NCBI RefSeq assembly: GCF_011087585.1
Contig: NZ_VJOT01000037.1
Coordinates: 1 to 34,105 of the forward strand
Reading direction: 5' to 3'
Length of the DNA: 34,105 bases
Source: Neochlamydia sp. AcF84
GTDB taxonomy: Bacteria > Chlamydiota > Chlamydiia > Chlamydiales > Parachlamydiaceae
How positions within the stretch are numbered: the first letter of the stretch is position 1; each line of letters starts with the position of its first letter. The position numbers and the translations under genes are program-made. Below, piece after piece: positions 26,518 to 34,105 of this stretch. A model generated the notes under the pieces. The model searched no databases, had not been told where the DNA came from, and worked only from the letters and a program-made list of their open reading frames with translations.

Positions 26518-27459
26518 CTATATTTTAGCAAGCTGATCAAGTTCCGTTATTTTCTCTACAGAAATGGTATTTATATGGGGAAGAATACGTTTATTAAAAC
26601 CTGCTAGTGTTTTTCCACAACCTATTTCAATAAATAGCTCGATTCCCTCTTCCCCCAGGTGGCGAATGCTTTGCTCCCAGCGAACAGGAGAGGTCACCTG
26701 CCTAATTAAATGATTTTTAATATCGAGAATATTATCGACCTTTTTACCAGGCACATTCATGATTAAACCTATCGAGCTATCTTGGATAGAGGCATGATGG
26801 ATATGTTCAGCAAGACGTGCTTCAGCTGTTTTCATAAGGCCGCTATGAAAAGCTCCATATACATTTAAAGGCAAAACACGCTTGGCACCTTTATCTTTAA
26901 GCGCTGATGTGGCGCTATCAATTCCTTTGCGCGTTCCCGAAATAACTATCTGGCCGGGACAATTAAAATTAGCAATCCATAAATCATGGGGCAAATTCAC
27001 TTCCTGCACAGCTTCCTCTACTTCGCGAGCTGTAAGACCTAAAACAACTGCCATGCCCCCTGAATGAGCCTCGCAGGCTTCATTCATATAATGGCCTCTA
27101 TATTGAATAATAGAGAGGCAGGAGGCAAAATCTAGTTTCTGAGCAGCTGTTAATGCTGAATATTCGCCTAAGCTTAAGCCGGCACACACATCTGGCTGTA
27201 TGTTAGGATATAAATCTTTAATAATTCTTAAGAGTGCCATGGAGACAACATAAATGCCCACCTGGCTATTTTTTGTTTCAAGCAGTTCTTCCTCAGGGCC
27301 TTCTAATATTATTTTAGATAAATGGCGATGTAAGACCTCATCGGCCTCTTGAAAAGTTTGCCTAGCTATGGAGAAATTTTCATAAATATCTTTCCCCATC
27401 CCAAGATATTGAACTCCTTGACCAGGAAATAAAAAAGCAATTTTTTTAGAATGCGACAT
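26518..27459 (-). CDS. fabD: Malonyl-CoA:ACP transacylase FabD
   Basis: Loads malonyl groups from CoA onto acyl carrier protein. The protein has 313 residues, usual length. FLFPGQGVQYLGMG (residues 9-22) is the conserved N-terminal motif, GLSLGE (94-99) holds the nucleophile Ser96, and AFHS (203-206) gives the catalytic His205. The gene starts 22 bases after fabH ends and precedes fabG by 13 bases. Confidence 0.96.
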   Translation of the reverse strand: MSHSKKIAFLFPGQGVQYLGMGKDIYENFSIARQTFQEADEVLHRHLSKIILEGPEEELLETKNSQVGIYVVSMALLRIIKDLYPNIQPDVCAGLSLGEYSALTAAQKLDFASCLSIIQYRGHYMNEACEAHSGGMAVVLGLTAREVEEAVQEVNLPHDLWIANFNCPGQIVISGTRKGIDSATSALKDKGAKRVLPLNVYGAFHSGLMKTAEARLAEHIHHASIQDSSIGLIMNVPGKKVDNILDIKNHLIRQVTSPVRWEQSIRHLGEEGIELFIEIGCGKTLAGFNKRILPHINTISVEKITELDQLAKI

Positions 27460-27481
27460 GTCTTTGCGTCCTTATAGCTTA

Positions 27482-28498
27482 TCAGTCGAATGAAGAGGAT
27501 AGATCATCTATTTGGGTCACAACCGCAGCTGCCCAAGTCAGCCCGGCTCCAAAACCTACCAATAGTAGCTTTTCGCCGTTTGAAAATTGGTTTTCGCTCT
27601 TGAGCTCTTCCAAGGCTATGGCCACGCTAGAGGCCGATGTATTTCCATATTTATGCAAGGTTTTATAAACGCGTTCACTCGGTAGATTAAAACTTTTAGC
27701 TAATGCTTCTATAATCCGTATATTAGCTTGATGGGGTACTAACCAATCAATCTCTTCTTCCGTTATGCCCGCTTTAACTAAACATTCTTTTGCTGCAGCC
27801 CCCATTCTTCGTACGGCATGCTTAAAAACTTCCTTTCCTTCCATTTTCAGAAAGTGCAACCCTTGGGTCACAGTTTCAACGCTTGAAGGCTGGCGCGCAC
27901 CACCGGCAGGAATCATTAAAAGTTCGGCAACTTCTCCATCTGAACCTAAACAAAATGCGTCCAGAGAAAATCCTTTTCCTCGATTGGAGATCACAGCGGC
28001 TGCAGCTCCATCACCAAATAGAACGCATGTATTTCTATCTTTGTAATTGATGATAGTCGAAAGCTTTTCTGAAGCGATTAAAAGAATATTACGATAGATG
28101 CCTGCTTCAATGTAAGCTTTAGCTATCGACAATCCATACAAAAAACCTGTGCAAGCGGCTTGTATATCTAAGGCCGCAGCAGATGACGCTCCTAGCTTGG
28201 CTTGAATAATAGCGGCTGTACTAGGTGTGATATAATCGGGTGTCATGGTGGCCACTAACACCATGTCTATATCTGCAGCTGGCACGCTACTTTCCTGTAA
28301 GGCTTTTTGGGCCGCATAAAACCCCATTAAAGAAGGAGTTTCATGATTGCCGGCAATGCGACGTTCTTTTATTCCTGTACGCGAAACAATCCAGTCGTCT
28401 GTCGTTTCAACCATTTCTTCCAAATCTTGATTAGTTAAAATACGTTCAGGTAAAAAAGAGCCCATTCCTACAATACGCGCTTTAGGCTGAATTGGCAT
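27482..28498 (-). CDS. fabH: 3-oxoacyl-[acyl-carrier-protein] synthase III FabH
   Basis: Condenses acetyl-CoA with malonyl-ACP to start fatty acid synthesis. From the ATG at 28498 the protein has 338 residues, close to the usual 320-335. The catalytic triad is visible: Cys116 (QAACTGF), His256 (VPHQAN) and Asn286 (YGNTSAS). The upstream in-frame ATG at 28540 would add 14 unusual residues; I prefer 28498 because AAGGGG lies nine bases before it and the family text (ARIVGMGSFLPE) begins at the proper place. It heads the fab operon and is divergent from recR. Confidence 0.95.
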   Translation of the reverse strand: MPIQPKARIVGMGSFLPERILTNQDLEEMVETTDDWIVSRTGIKERRIAGNHETPSLMGFYAAQKALQESSVPAADIDMVLVATMTPDYITPSTAAIIQAKLGASSAAALDIQAACTGFLYGLSIAKAYIEAGIYRNILLIASEKLSTIINYKDRNTCVLFGDGAAAAVISNRGKGFSLDAFCLGSDGEVAELLMIPAGGARQPSSVETVTQGLHFLKMEGKEVFKHAVRRMGAAAKECLVKAGITEEEIDWLVPHQANIRIIEALAKSFNLPSERVYKTLHKYGNTSASSVAIALEELKSENQFSNGEKLLLVGFGAGLTWAAAVVTQIDDLSSSFD

Positions 28499-28540
28499 TT
28501 GTCTGTTCCCCTTATTTATTAAAAAGCAAGACTGTATCAA

Positions 28541-28858
28541 AAATGCTTATTAAAAAGAAGCTCTCCCTTTAGAGCCTTAAGCTATTCATAGAAACCATGC
28601 AGTTAAAACAAAGCGCTAAAATTCTAGATATGTTTACGAGCTAAGCCTACCAACAATTAAATTTAAGCAAGGCAAAGCGGCTGAAGAACCTGCTTTTTTT
28701 AAAGAAAATACAAGGGCTCAAAAAAAACATAATTTAAAAACAACAACTAAAAAAGCGGCAACATTCGCGATTACAAGATGAAGTTTTTCTCCCACTCTTT
28801 GAGTTTTAAATAAAATAAGCTTTTATGCTATGCTTCTTCTTAAAATCATGGCAAACCT
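28541..28858. other. Divergent intergenic region between fabH and recR
   Basis: About 320 bp, AT-rich, that must hold the promoters of the fab operon and of the recR side. The only minus-strand candidate I see is TTGTTT and TATGAA with a 15-bp spacer at about 28587-28613, which is weak. No gene or RNA is seen. Confidence 0.4.
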
Positions 28859-29455
28859 ATGCATTATCCCCCTCATTTATTAAAAGTTATAAACGTCTTA
28901 AAAAGGCTACCAGGAGTAGGTTCTAAAAGTGCCGAGCGTTACGCTTTCCATATGTTAGGGTGGCCGCAAGAATATTTAGATGAAATGGCTAGCACCCTAA
29001 AAGATATTCATGAAAAATTGCCGCAGTGTGAGGAATGTGGATGCTTAAAAGGCGAATATACTTGTCCTTTTTGTACAGAGCAACGCCAGCAATCTAAGGT
29101 TATTTGCATTATTTCGTGTGCCAGAGAAGCTTTTTCCATTGAAACAACAGGCGAATATAAAGGTCTTTATCACGTATTAGGAGGCTTATTGTCTCCTTTA
29201 GAAGGCATAGGTCCCGATAAACTGACTATTGCCGGATTAAAAACACGTATTGCTTTGCTAAAAATCGAAGAGATTGTCATCGCATTAGATTCTACGCTCG
29301 AAGGAGATGCTACCTCTCTTTACTTAAAGCAGGAATTAGCTCCCTTGGGGGTTTCTATCTCTCGTTTAGCTTTTGGACTTCCTATGGGAAGCCCCCTCGA
29401 TTATGTAGATGGGGGTACATTAGCACGAGCTTTCTCTGGAAGAAGCAAATTTTAA
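28859..29455 (+). CDS. recR: Recombination mediator protein RecR
   Basis: Ring-forming DNA-binding protein that, with RecO and RecF, loads RecA at gaps. The protein has 198 residues, the usual length. The helix-hairpin-helix (LKRLPGVGSKSAERYAFHM, residues 14-32), a four-cysteine zinc finger (Cys57, Cys60, Cys69, Cys72) and the Toprim domain (GGLLSPLEGIGPDKL and following) are in the expected order. It is followed after 100 bases by bamA, as in Chlamydia. No strong ribosome binding site is seen. Confidence 0.96.
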   Translation: MHYPPHLLKVINVLKRLPGVGSKSAERYAFHMLGWPQEYLDEMASTLKDIHEKLPQCEECGCLKGEYTCPFCTEQRQQSKVICIISCAREAFSIETTGEYKGLYHVLGGLLSPLEGIGPDKLTIAGLKTRIALLKIEEIVIALDSTLEGDATSLYLKQELAPLGVSISRLAFGLPMGSPLDYVDGGTLARAFSGRSKF

Positions 29456-29555
29456 TACTAAAATCCCTCTTCTTTTCTTCTTCTTTACAATATTACAAAC
29501 CTTACCCTATGATTACTCTTTTTTCGATTATCATCTATAATTTTCAGAGGAATCT

Positions 29556-31964
29556 GTGATAAATAAATTAATACTTTTCCTTAATATAGGATTTTTGCTT
29601 TTAGTAAGCGGCTACTCATCAAATCTTTTCGGCCAGCCTGCCCCATATGAAAATCAAAAAATTGAAAAAATTGAAATTCTTCTTCAAGGACCCTGCGACC
29701 ATTTTGAAGAAGATGCTCTCCTTAACCGAATCAAAACACGGCAAGGAGACTTTTTTTCGCAAACTCACTTTGATAACGATCTTAAAATTCTTTCTCAAGA
29801 TTATGACCGTGTTGAACCCCTTGTTGAAAGCTTAGCAGATAAGCTATATATTACCTTAAAAATATGGCCCAAGCCTATCATTCGCTCTATCAACTGGCAA
29901 GGTAACGAGCATATAAAAACTAAAAGGTTAAAACAAGAGCTAAAGGTGCCTTGCTTTTCTGTTTTTGATCGTAAGAGCTTTAATCAAGCTTTCCACAAGC
30001 TAAAAGCTTACTATATTAAAAAAGGTTTTTTTGAAGCAGAGCTTACCTACGATATCCAGCTGGATGCTACTACCAACGAAGTAGATATCAACATTTCCAT
30101 CAATGAAGGGCGCTCGGGCTATATCAAAGAAATTGTATTTGTTAATTTTACCAACCATGAACAAGAAGAGATAAGTGAACAGCTTGTGACTAAAAAATAT
30201 AATATATTTTTAAGTTGGCTAAGCAATGAAGGAACTTATAATGAAGAGGCCATGCAGCATGATCAAGCCACCATTCTTAACTATCTTCATAATCAAGGAT
30301 ATGCTGATGCGTCTGTCGATGTCAAAGTGGTAGAAGCTGCTCAAGAAAACCGTGTCGTTATCATAATTACTGCAAGTAAAGGACCTATTTATAAAGTAGG
30401 TCATATTACCATCGAGGGAAATCGTTTATTTAATACAGAAGAGATCTATCAGCGGTTAACTTTTTGTGAAGGAGGGATATTTTCTCCTGAGAAAATTCGT
30501 CAGAGTATAGAAAATATTACAAATCTCTATGGTCGTAAAGGTTATATTGACGCCATCATTGATCACGAACCTACTCTTTCCGAGAGCCAGGAACCAACCT
30601 ATAACATTAAACTCACTATTGAAGAGGGCCAGCAGTTTCACGTCGGTTTGATTAAGGTATTTGGAAATTGCCAGACTCAAACTAAAGTTATTCTCCACGA
30701 AACCTTGATCATTCCTGGGGAAGTCTTTAATCTTGAAAAACTGAAGAAAACGGAAGAGCGTTTAGCCAACATCGGCTATTTTTCCCATGTAAACGTCTAT
30801 GCTGTTAAATCAGAAGATTTTTATAGCTTAGGAGAAAATTATCGTGATGTTCATATTGAAGTTGAAGAAACAAGCACGGGGCACTTTGGTGCTTTCTTTG
30901 GATTTAGCACGGCGGAAAGCATTTTTGGAGGTTTTAATATCACCGAAAAAAACTTTAACTATAAAGGCTTAGGTCGTTTCTTTCAAGATGGCTATAAAGC
31001 CTTAAGAGGCGGTGGCGAATATGCCCATGCTACCGCTACCGTGGGCTCCAAAAGCCGTAGCTATGTTTTTTCTTGGACTAAACCATTTTTTAATGATACT
31101 CAATGGATTGTAGGATTTGAGCTAGAAAATTCTATCAATCGCTATATAGCCAAAGACTATGATATAAAAACTTATGGGGGAATGGTCAATGCTACCTATC
31201 AGTTAAATCAATTTATGAAATTGGGATGGCATTACCGCTTAAAACATACAGATATTCAAACATCGCATGGCTTGCTTTATGAAGAACAGTATAAATATGA
31301 TGCCAAGCATGAAGGTGGGGCTTCGTTAGTTGAAGAATCACATAATGATGGGATGGTTTCAGCCACCGGATTAACATGGTCTTATGATTCTACTGATCAC
31401 CCAGCCAAGCCCACCCAAGGATTTAAATCCCGATTAGAATTGGAGATAGCTGGATTGGGCGGTAACTATCGTTTCTTTGGCGCTGCCTACACTAACAGCT
31501 GGTTTCACAAATTAGATAGGCGTAGTGTTTTAAAAATACGCATGGATTTCCGCTTCCTTTATCCATTTGGAGGGACGACTGCTAAAAAAATGCCTCTTGA
31601 CGAGCGGTTGTTTTTAGGTGGCGATAATATGATAAGAGGCTATCGTCCTTATAAACTGGGCCCACGTTTCATTGAAGGAGATCCACGGGGTGGGATGTCC
31701 ATGGAAATTTATTCGATAGAAGCTTCTCGGCGGTTCATGAAAAACCTGGAAGGTTTTATTTTCTGTGATGCCGGTCATCTTTCCTTTGCCACTTTTGATT
31801 TTGGATTAAAAAAAGCACGTATTAGTACATCGGTTGGCTTAGGCATACGTTTTAAAATAGTCGAAAGCATTCCCCCTCTTACGATGGGTTATGGAATTCC
31901 TATCAATCCTAAAACACGCGGAGAGGTTAAAAGCTTCTTCATCAGCGTGGGCGGGCGTCTTTAA
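29556..31964 (+). CDS. bamA: Outer-membrane protein assembly factor BamA (Omp85)
   Basis: Inserts beta-barrel proteins into the outer membrane. The protein has 802 residues, a GTG start with AGAGGA five to six bases upstream, and a signal peptide (LILFLNIGFLLLVSG). Residues about 35-435 hold five POTRA-type repeats (for example WQGNEHIKTKRLKQEL and IEGNRLFNTEEIYQRL); about 440-802 is the C-terminal barrel. The lid-loop motif of Omp85 proteins is visible as MIRGYRPY with Arg694, Gly695 and Tyr696. The last residues (ISVGGRL) lack the usual terminal Phe or Trp. It is followed closely by its chaperone skp and by lpxD, the arrangement also found in Chlamydia (omp85-ompH-lpxD) and in proteobacteria. 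Confidence 0.96.
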   Translation: MINKLILFLNIGFLLLVSGYSSNLFGQPAPYENQKIEKIEILLQGPCDHFEEDALLNRIKTRQGDFFSQTHFDNDLKILSQDYDRVEPLVESLADKLYITLKIWPKPIIRSINWQGNEHIKTKRLKQELKVPCFSVFDRKSFNQAFHKLKAYYIKKGFFEAELTYDIQLDATTNEVDINISINEGRSGYIKEIVFVNFTNHEQEEISEQLVTKKYNIFLSWLSNEGTYNEEAMQHDQATILNYLHNQGYADASVDVKVVEAAQENRVVIIITASKGPIYKVGHITIEGNRLFNTEEIYQRLTFCEGGIFSPEKIRQSIENITNLYGRKGYIDAIIDHEPTLSESQEPTYNIKLTIEEGQQFHVGLIKVFGNCQTQTKVILHETLIIPGEVFNLEKLKKTEERLANIGYFSHVNVYAVKSEDFYSLGENYRDVHIEVEETSTGHFGAFFGFSTAESIFGGFNITEKNFNYKGLGRFFQDGYKALRGGGEYAHATATVGSKSRSYVFSWTKPFFNDTQWIVGFELENSINRYIAKDYDIKTYGGMVNATYQLNQFMKLGWHYRLKHTDIQTSHGLLYEEQYKYDAKHEGGASLVEESHNDGMVSATGLTWSYDSTDHPAKPTQGFKSRLELEIAGLGGNYRFFGAAYTNSWFHKLDRRSVLKIRMDFRFLYPFGGTTAKKMPLDERLFLGGDNMIRGYRPYKLGPRFIEGDPRGGMSMEIYSIEASRRFMKNLEGFIFCDAGHLSFATFDFGLKKARISTSVGLGIRFKIVESIPPLTMGYGIPINPKTRGEVKSFFISVGGRL

Positions 31965-31991
31965 GATTTATTAAAACAAGGAGAAAATTTA

Positions 31992-32588
31992 ATGAAAAAA
32001 TTATCTAAAACAATCCTGCAAGCAGCCAGCGTAAGTTTCGCTTTAGTGGCCCTATGTCCAGCGGCAGTAGAAGCCTCTACAGTTAAAGCTGATCAAGGAA
32101 TTAAAATGCGCCTGGTGAACTTTAAGACTTGCGTAGAGAAATCTAAACTAGGCAAACAAGAACAAGCCAACTTCGAAGCGCTCAAAAAGCAAATGGAAAC
32201 CATGCTAGGCGAAAAAGAAAAAACATTGAATGAGATGGCCGATAAGCTTAATGATCCTGACTATCTTGACAGCCTCTCCCCTGAAGCAGAAACCGAACTT
32301 AAGCGTAAATTTAGAACCTTAAGCCAAGAAGCAAGCCAACAGCAGTCGCAATATTATCAAGCAATACAACAAGCTAATTATAAAATATTGGATAAGCTCG
32401 CTGATGTGATTACTCAAGCATCCGAAACTGTTGCTAAAAAGTATGGCTACCATATGGTGATGAACGAAGAGGGAGCTTACTATTATGATAAGGAATTAGA
32501 TATTTCTGATGATATTGTGAGTGTGATGGATGAGCTTTTTGATAAAGAAGCTAAAGAGCCAAAGACACCCGCAGGATCCAATCAATAA
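31992..32588 (+). CDS. skp: Periplasmic chaperone Skp/OmpH
   Basis: Carries unfolded outer-membrane proteins across the periplasm to BamA. The protein has 198 residues. AAGGAG lies eight bases before the ATG. The signal peptide ends at about residue 28 (CPAAVEA, cut before Ser). The mature part begins with a short beta segment (IKMRLVNFKTCVEKS) and continues as a long charged helical, probably coiled-coil, region (QANFEALKKQMETMLGEKEK), the tentacle typical of the family. The C-terminal tail (EAKEPKTPAGSNQ) looks disordered. It sits 27 bases after bamA and 17 before lpxD. Confidence 0.92.
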   Translation: MKKLSKTILQAASVSFALVALCPAAVEASTVKADQGIKMRLVNFKTCVEKSKLGKQEQANFEALKKQMETMLGEKEKTLNEMADKLNDPDYLDSLSPEAETELKRKFRTLSQEASQQQSQYYQAIQQANYKILDKLADVITQASETVAKKYGYHMVMNEEGAYYYDKELDISDDIVSVMDELFDKEAKEPKTPAGSNQ

Positions 32589-32605
32589 AGTCATAAGAGA
32601 AATCG

Positions 32606-33664
32606 ATGAATTCCTTAAAAACCTTCAAGCTGGCCCATATAGCAGCGATGACACAATCAAAACTGATAGGCAATCCCGATTATGAAATTGAAGGGGTTGC
32701 CGATCTAGAAAGAGCAAGTGCCAAAGAGGCCTCTTTTCTAGAAAATCCCCGCTATGAGCAAGCGATGCAAACATCGCATGCAGGCGTGATATTTGTTAAT
32801 TCACATACTCCTTTGGCAGATGATCGTAACTTTTTGATTAATGAAAATCCTTCTTTAGCATTTCAACAATTAATCGATGCTTTTTTTAAAGAAAAAGGAG
32901 AGCTTACAGGTTTTACAGGAATTCATCCGACAGCGGTCATTCACGAAACGTGCCAAATTGGCGCTAATGTAAAAATTGGTCCCCATGCTGTTATAGATAA
33001 AGAAGCTAGAATAGATGACAACACCTTTATTGGCGCAGGAGCATACATAGGCCCCTATGTTACTATAGGAAAGGATTGCCTTATCCATCCTAAAGTTGTA
33101 ATCCGTGAACGCTGTTCCCTAGGAGACAAAGTTATTCTACAACCAGGTGCTGTGATAGGAGCTTGTGGTTTCGGCTATATTACCAACAAAGCTGGTGAAC
33201 ACATTAAATTGCAACAATTAGGTAAAGTGGAAATAGAAGATGAGGTAGAAATTGGAGCCAATACTACCATCGATCGATCACGCTTTGAAACCACTTACAT
33301 TAAAAAAGGCTCTAAAATAGATAATCTTGTGCAAATTGGCCACAATGTCACGATAGGGGCTCATAATATTATTGTTGCTCAGACAGGAATTGCCGGTTCC
33401 ACTAAAACTGGCCGTCATGTCGTGATGGGAGGTCAAGTAGCAGTAGCCGGACATCTTAAAATTGCCGATGAAGTGATGCTAGCCGGGCGTACAGGGGTGA
33501 CCAAATCCCTTCCTACTTCTGGTAAGTATGGAGGGCTACCAGCCCAGCCTATCGAGATTCATAACCGTAATAGCGTTTTTCTCAACCATATAGAAAAATA
33601 CATAAAAATAATTAAAGCTCTACAAGAAGAGATAAAAATTCTAAAAAACAACCTTTATAAGTAA
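32606..33664 (+). CDS. lpxD: UDP-3-O-acylglucosamine N-acyltransferase LpxD
   Basis: Third enzyme of lipid A synthesis, which uses acyl-ACP to N-acylate UDP-3-O-acylglucosamine in the cytoplasm. The protein has 352 residues. An N-terminal uridine-binding domain (about 1-100) is followed by a left-handed beta helix of hexapeptide repeats (about 105-320, such as IGANVKIGPHAVI and AYIGPYVTIGKDCLI). The catalytic His is His246 in QIGHNVTIG. A C-terminal helix (IEKYIKIIKALQEEIKIL) closes the protein. It is the end of the bamA-skp-lpxD group and depends on acyl carrier protein, encoded nearby. Confidence 0.96.
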   Translation: MNSLKTFKLAHIAAMTQSKLIGNPDYEIEGVADLERASAKEASFLENPRYEQAMQTSHAGVIFVNSHTPLADDRNFLINENPSLAFQQLIDAFFKEKGELTGFTGIHPTAVIHETCQIGANVKIGPHAVIDKEARIDDNTFIGAGAYIGPYVTIGKDCLIHPKVVIRERCSLGDKVILQPGAVIGACGFGYITNKAGEHIKLQQLGKVEIEDEVEIGANTTIDRSRFETTYIKKGSKIDNLVQIGHNVTIGAHNIIVAQTGIAGSTKTGRHVVMGGQVAVAGHLKIADEVMLAGRTGVTKSLPTSGKYGGLPAQPIEIHNRNSVFLNHIEKYIKIIKALQEEIKILKNNLYK

Positions 33665-34090
33665 ATTTTAAGGGGAACCATTTACTTAAACAAAATTTAA
33701 TTCCTATTCAATAAGAAGTGTGGCAAGGATCTCACACTTGACTCTTAGTTAATGCGAGCGATTTAGCATATACTCACTTACTTTTTTCATATGCAAACGG
33801 TAGGATGTTATAAACGCTATTTTGTTTAACTACTTTAAGTATTAGTTATACGCTTTCAAGCTACTTCTTATGTAATCCCGTACTTTATACAATTCCTCTC
33901 ATTAAGTAGAGAGACAAATTTCAGAGGGTTAGGTATGCGGTCTTAGTTTTTTTAAAGCGTATTAAACCTTTAAACACGTCACATACACCATGGAAGAGCC
34001 AAATTATCAGCAATTCCCGCTGAAAAAAATTCCCTCTGTGATAAACTAAAAAAGAAATTTTTTTTCGTAAACCATTAGATGAGGTTAGTT
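33665..34090. other. Intergenic region after lpxD
   Basis: About 425 bp. It holds an inverted repeat AAGTGTG/CACACTT (33716-33739) 52 bp after lpxD, without a T-run, and the MITE-like copy at 33847-33964. Nothing else is seen apart from a possible gene start at 34091. Confidence 0.5.
33847..33964 (+). repeat. MITE-like dispersed repeat, copy B
   Basis: A 118-bp element starting TATACGCTTT and ending AAAGCGTATTA, so the ends form an inverted repeat of about ten bases. It matches copy A at 23671-23789 throughout with about 80% identity by eye. The flanking DNA of the two copies is not similar, which marks the boundaries. Confidence 0.7.
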
Positions 34091-34105
34091 ATGGGAATGT
34101 GGGCG
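34091..34105 (+). CDS. Possible start of a gene running off the window
   Basis: ATG at 34091 with GAGG six bases upstream, followed by four open codons (GMWA) to the window end. Only the ribosome binding site supports it; nothing can be said about the product. Confidence 0.3.

Noticed and set aside
33716..33739. Inverted repeat AAGTGTG/CACACTT as an lpxD terminator
   Set aside because: Seven-base stem, long loop and no T-run; too weak to call.

Overview
The window looks like a chromosome segment of an amoeba-infecting member of the Chlamydiae (Parachlamydiaceae type, for example Parachlamydia, Protochlamydia or Neochlamydia). The main reason is gene order. fabH-fabD-fabG-acpP lies on the minus strand, divergent from recR-bamA-skp-lpxD on the plus strand, which is the arrangement I know from Chlamydia trachomatis (CT236-CT243). 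Around this core are very long eukaryotic-like repeat proteins with F-box domains, a eukaryotic-like protein kinase and a candidate inclusion-membrane protein, as expected of an intracellular symbiont that secretes effectors. DNA is AT-rich with long intergenic spaces; the leucine-rich-repeat DNA is visibly richer in G+C. The genus is inference.

Layout. 1-5200: a broken leucine-rich-repeat (LRR) gene remnant followed by an intact F-box/LRR gene with 52 uniformly spaced 23-residue repeats. 5401-7220 (minus): thioredoxin reductase trxB overlapping an exported, probably outer-membrane protein. 7482-7748: a small one-helix membrane protein. 7859-10627 (minus): a protein kinase followed by an Inc-like two-helix membrane protein. 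10984-14967 (plus): an SLC12-type cation-chloride cotransporter homologue and a PutP-type sodium/solute symporter, each with a good sigma70-like promoter. 14936-15157 (minus): a short relic of a gene.

15257-23278 (minus): a 2673-residue protein that joins an F-box, an OTU-type cysteine protease (deubiquitinase) domain, a second F-box-like segment, a DUF294/GlnD-like nucleotidyltransferase domain and a roughly 40-unit kinesin-light-chain-like TPR array. This is the most striking object in the window. 23279-24934: a repeat-rich intergenic region with one copy of a 119-bp MITE-like element and a complete IS630-family element whose transposase needs a -1 frameshift at an A8 run. 25442-28498 (minus): the fatty-acid synthesis genes fabH, fabD, fabG and acpP. 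28859-33664 (plus): recR and the envelope genes bamA, skp and lpxD. 33665-34105: the second MITE-like copy and a possible gene start at the edge.

How it fits together. The conserved half makes fatty acids, the acyl carrier protein, the lipid A acyltransferase and the outer-membrane assembly machine. The accessory half is aimed at the host: two F-box proteins could recruit a host SCF ubiquitin ligase through their F-box while LRR or TPR arrays choose targets, and one of them also carries a ubiquitin-cleaving domain. Internal near-identical repeats, a tandem duplication of 438 bp inside the TPR gene and a paralogous LRR remnant show that these effector genes change by recombination.
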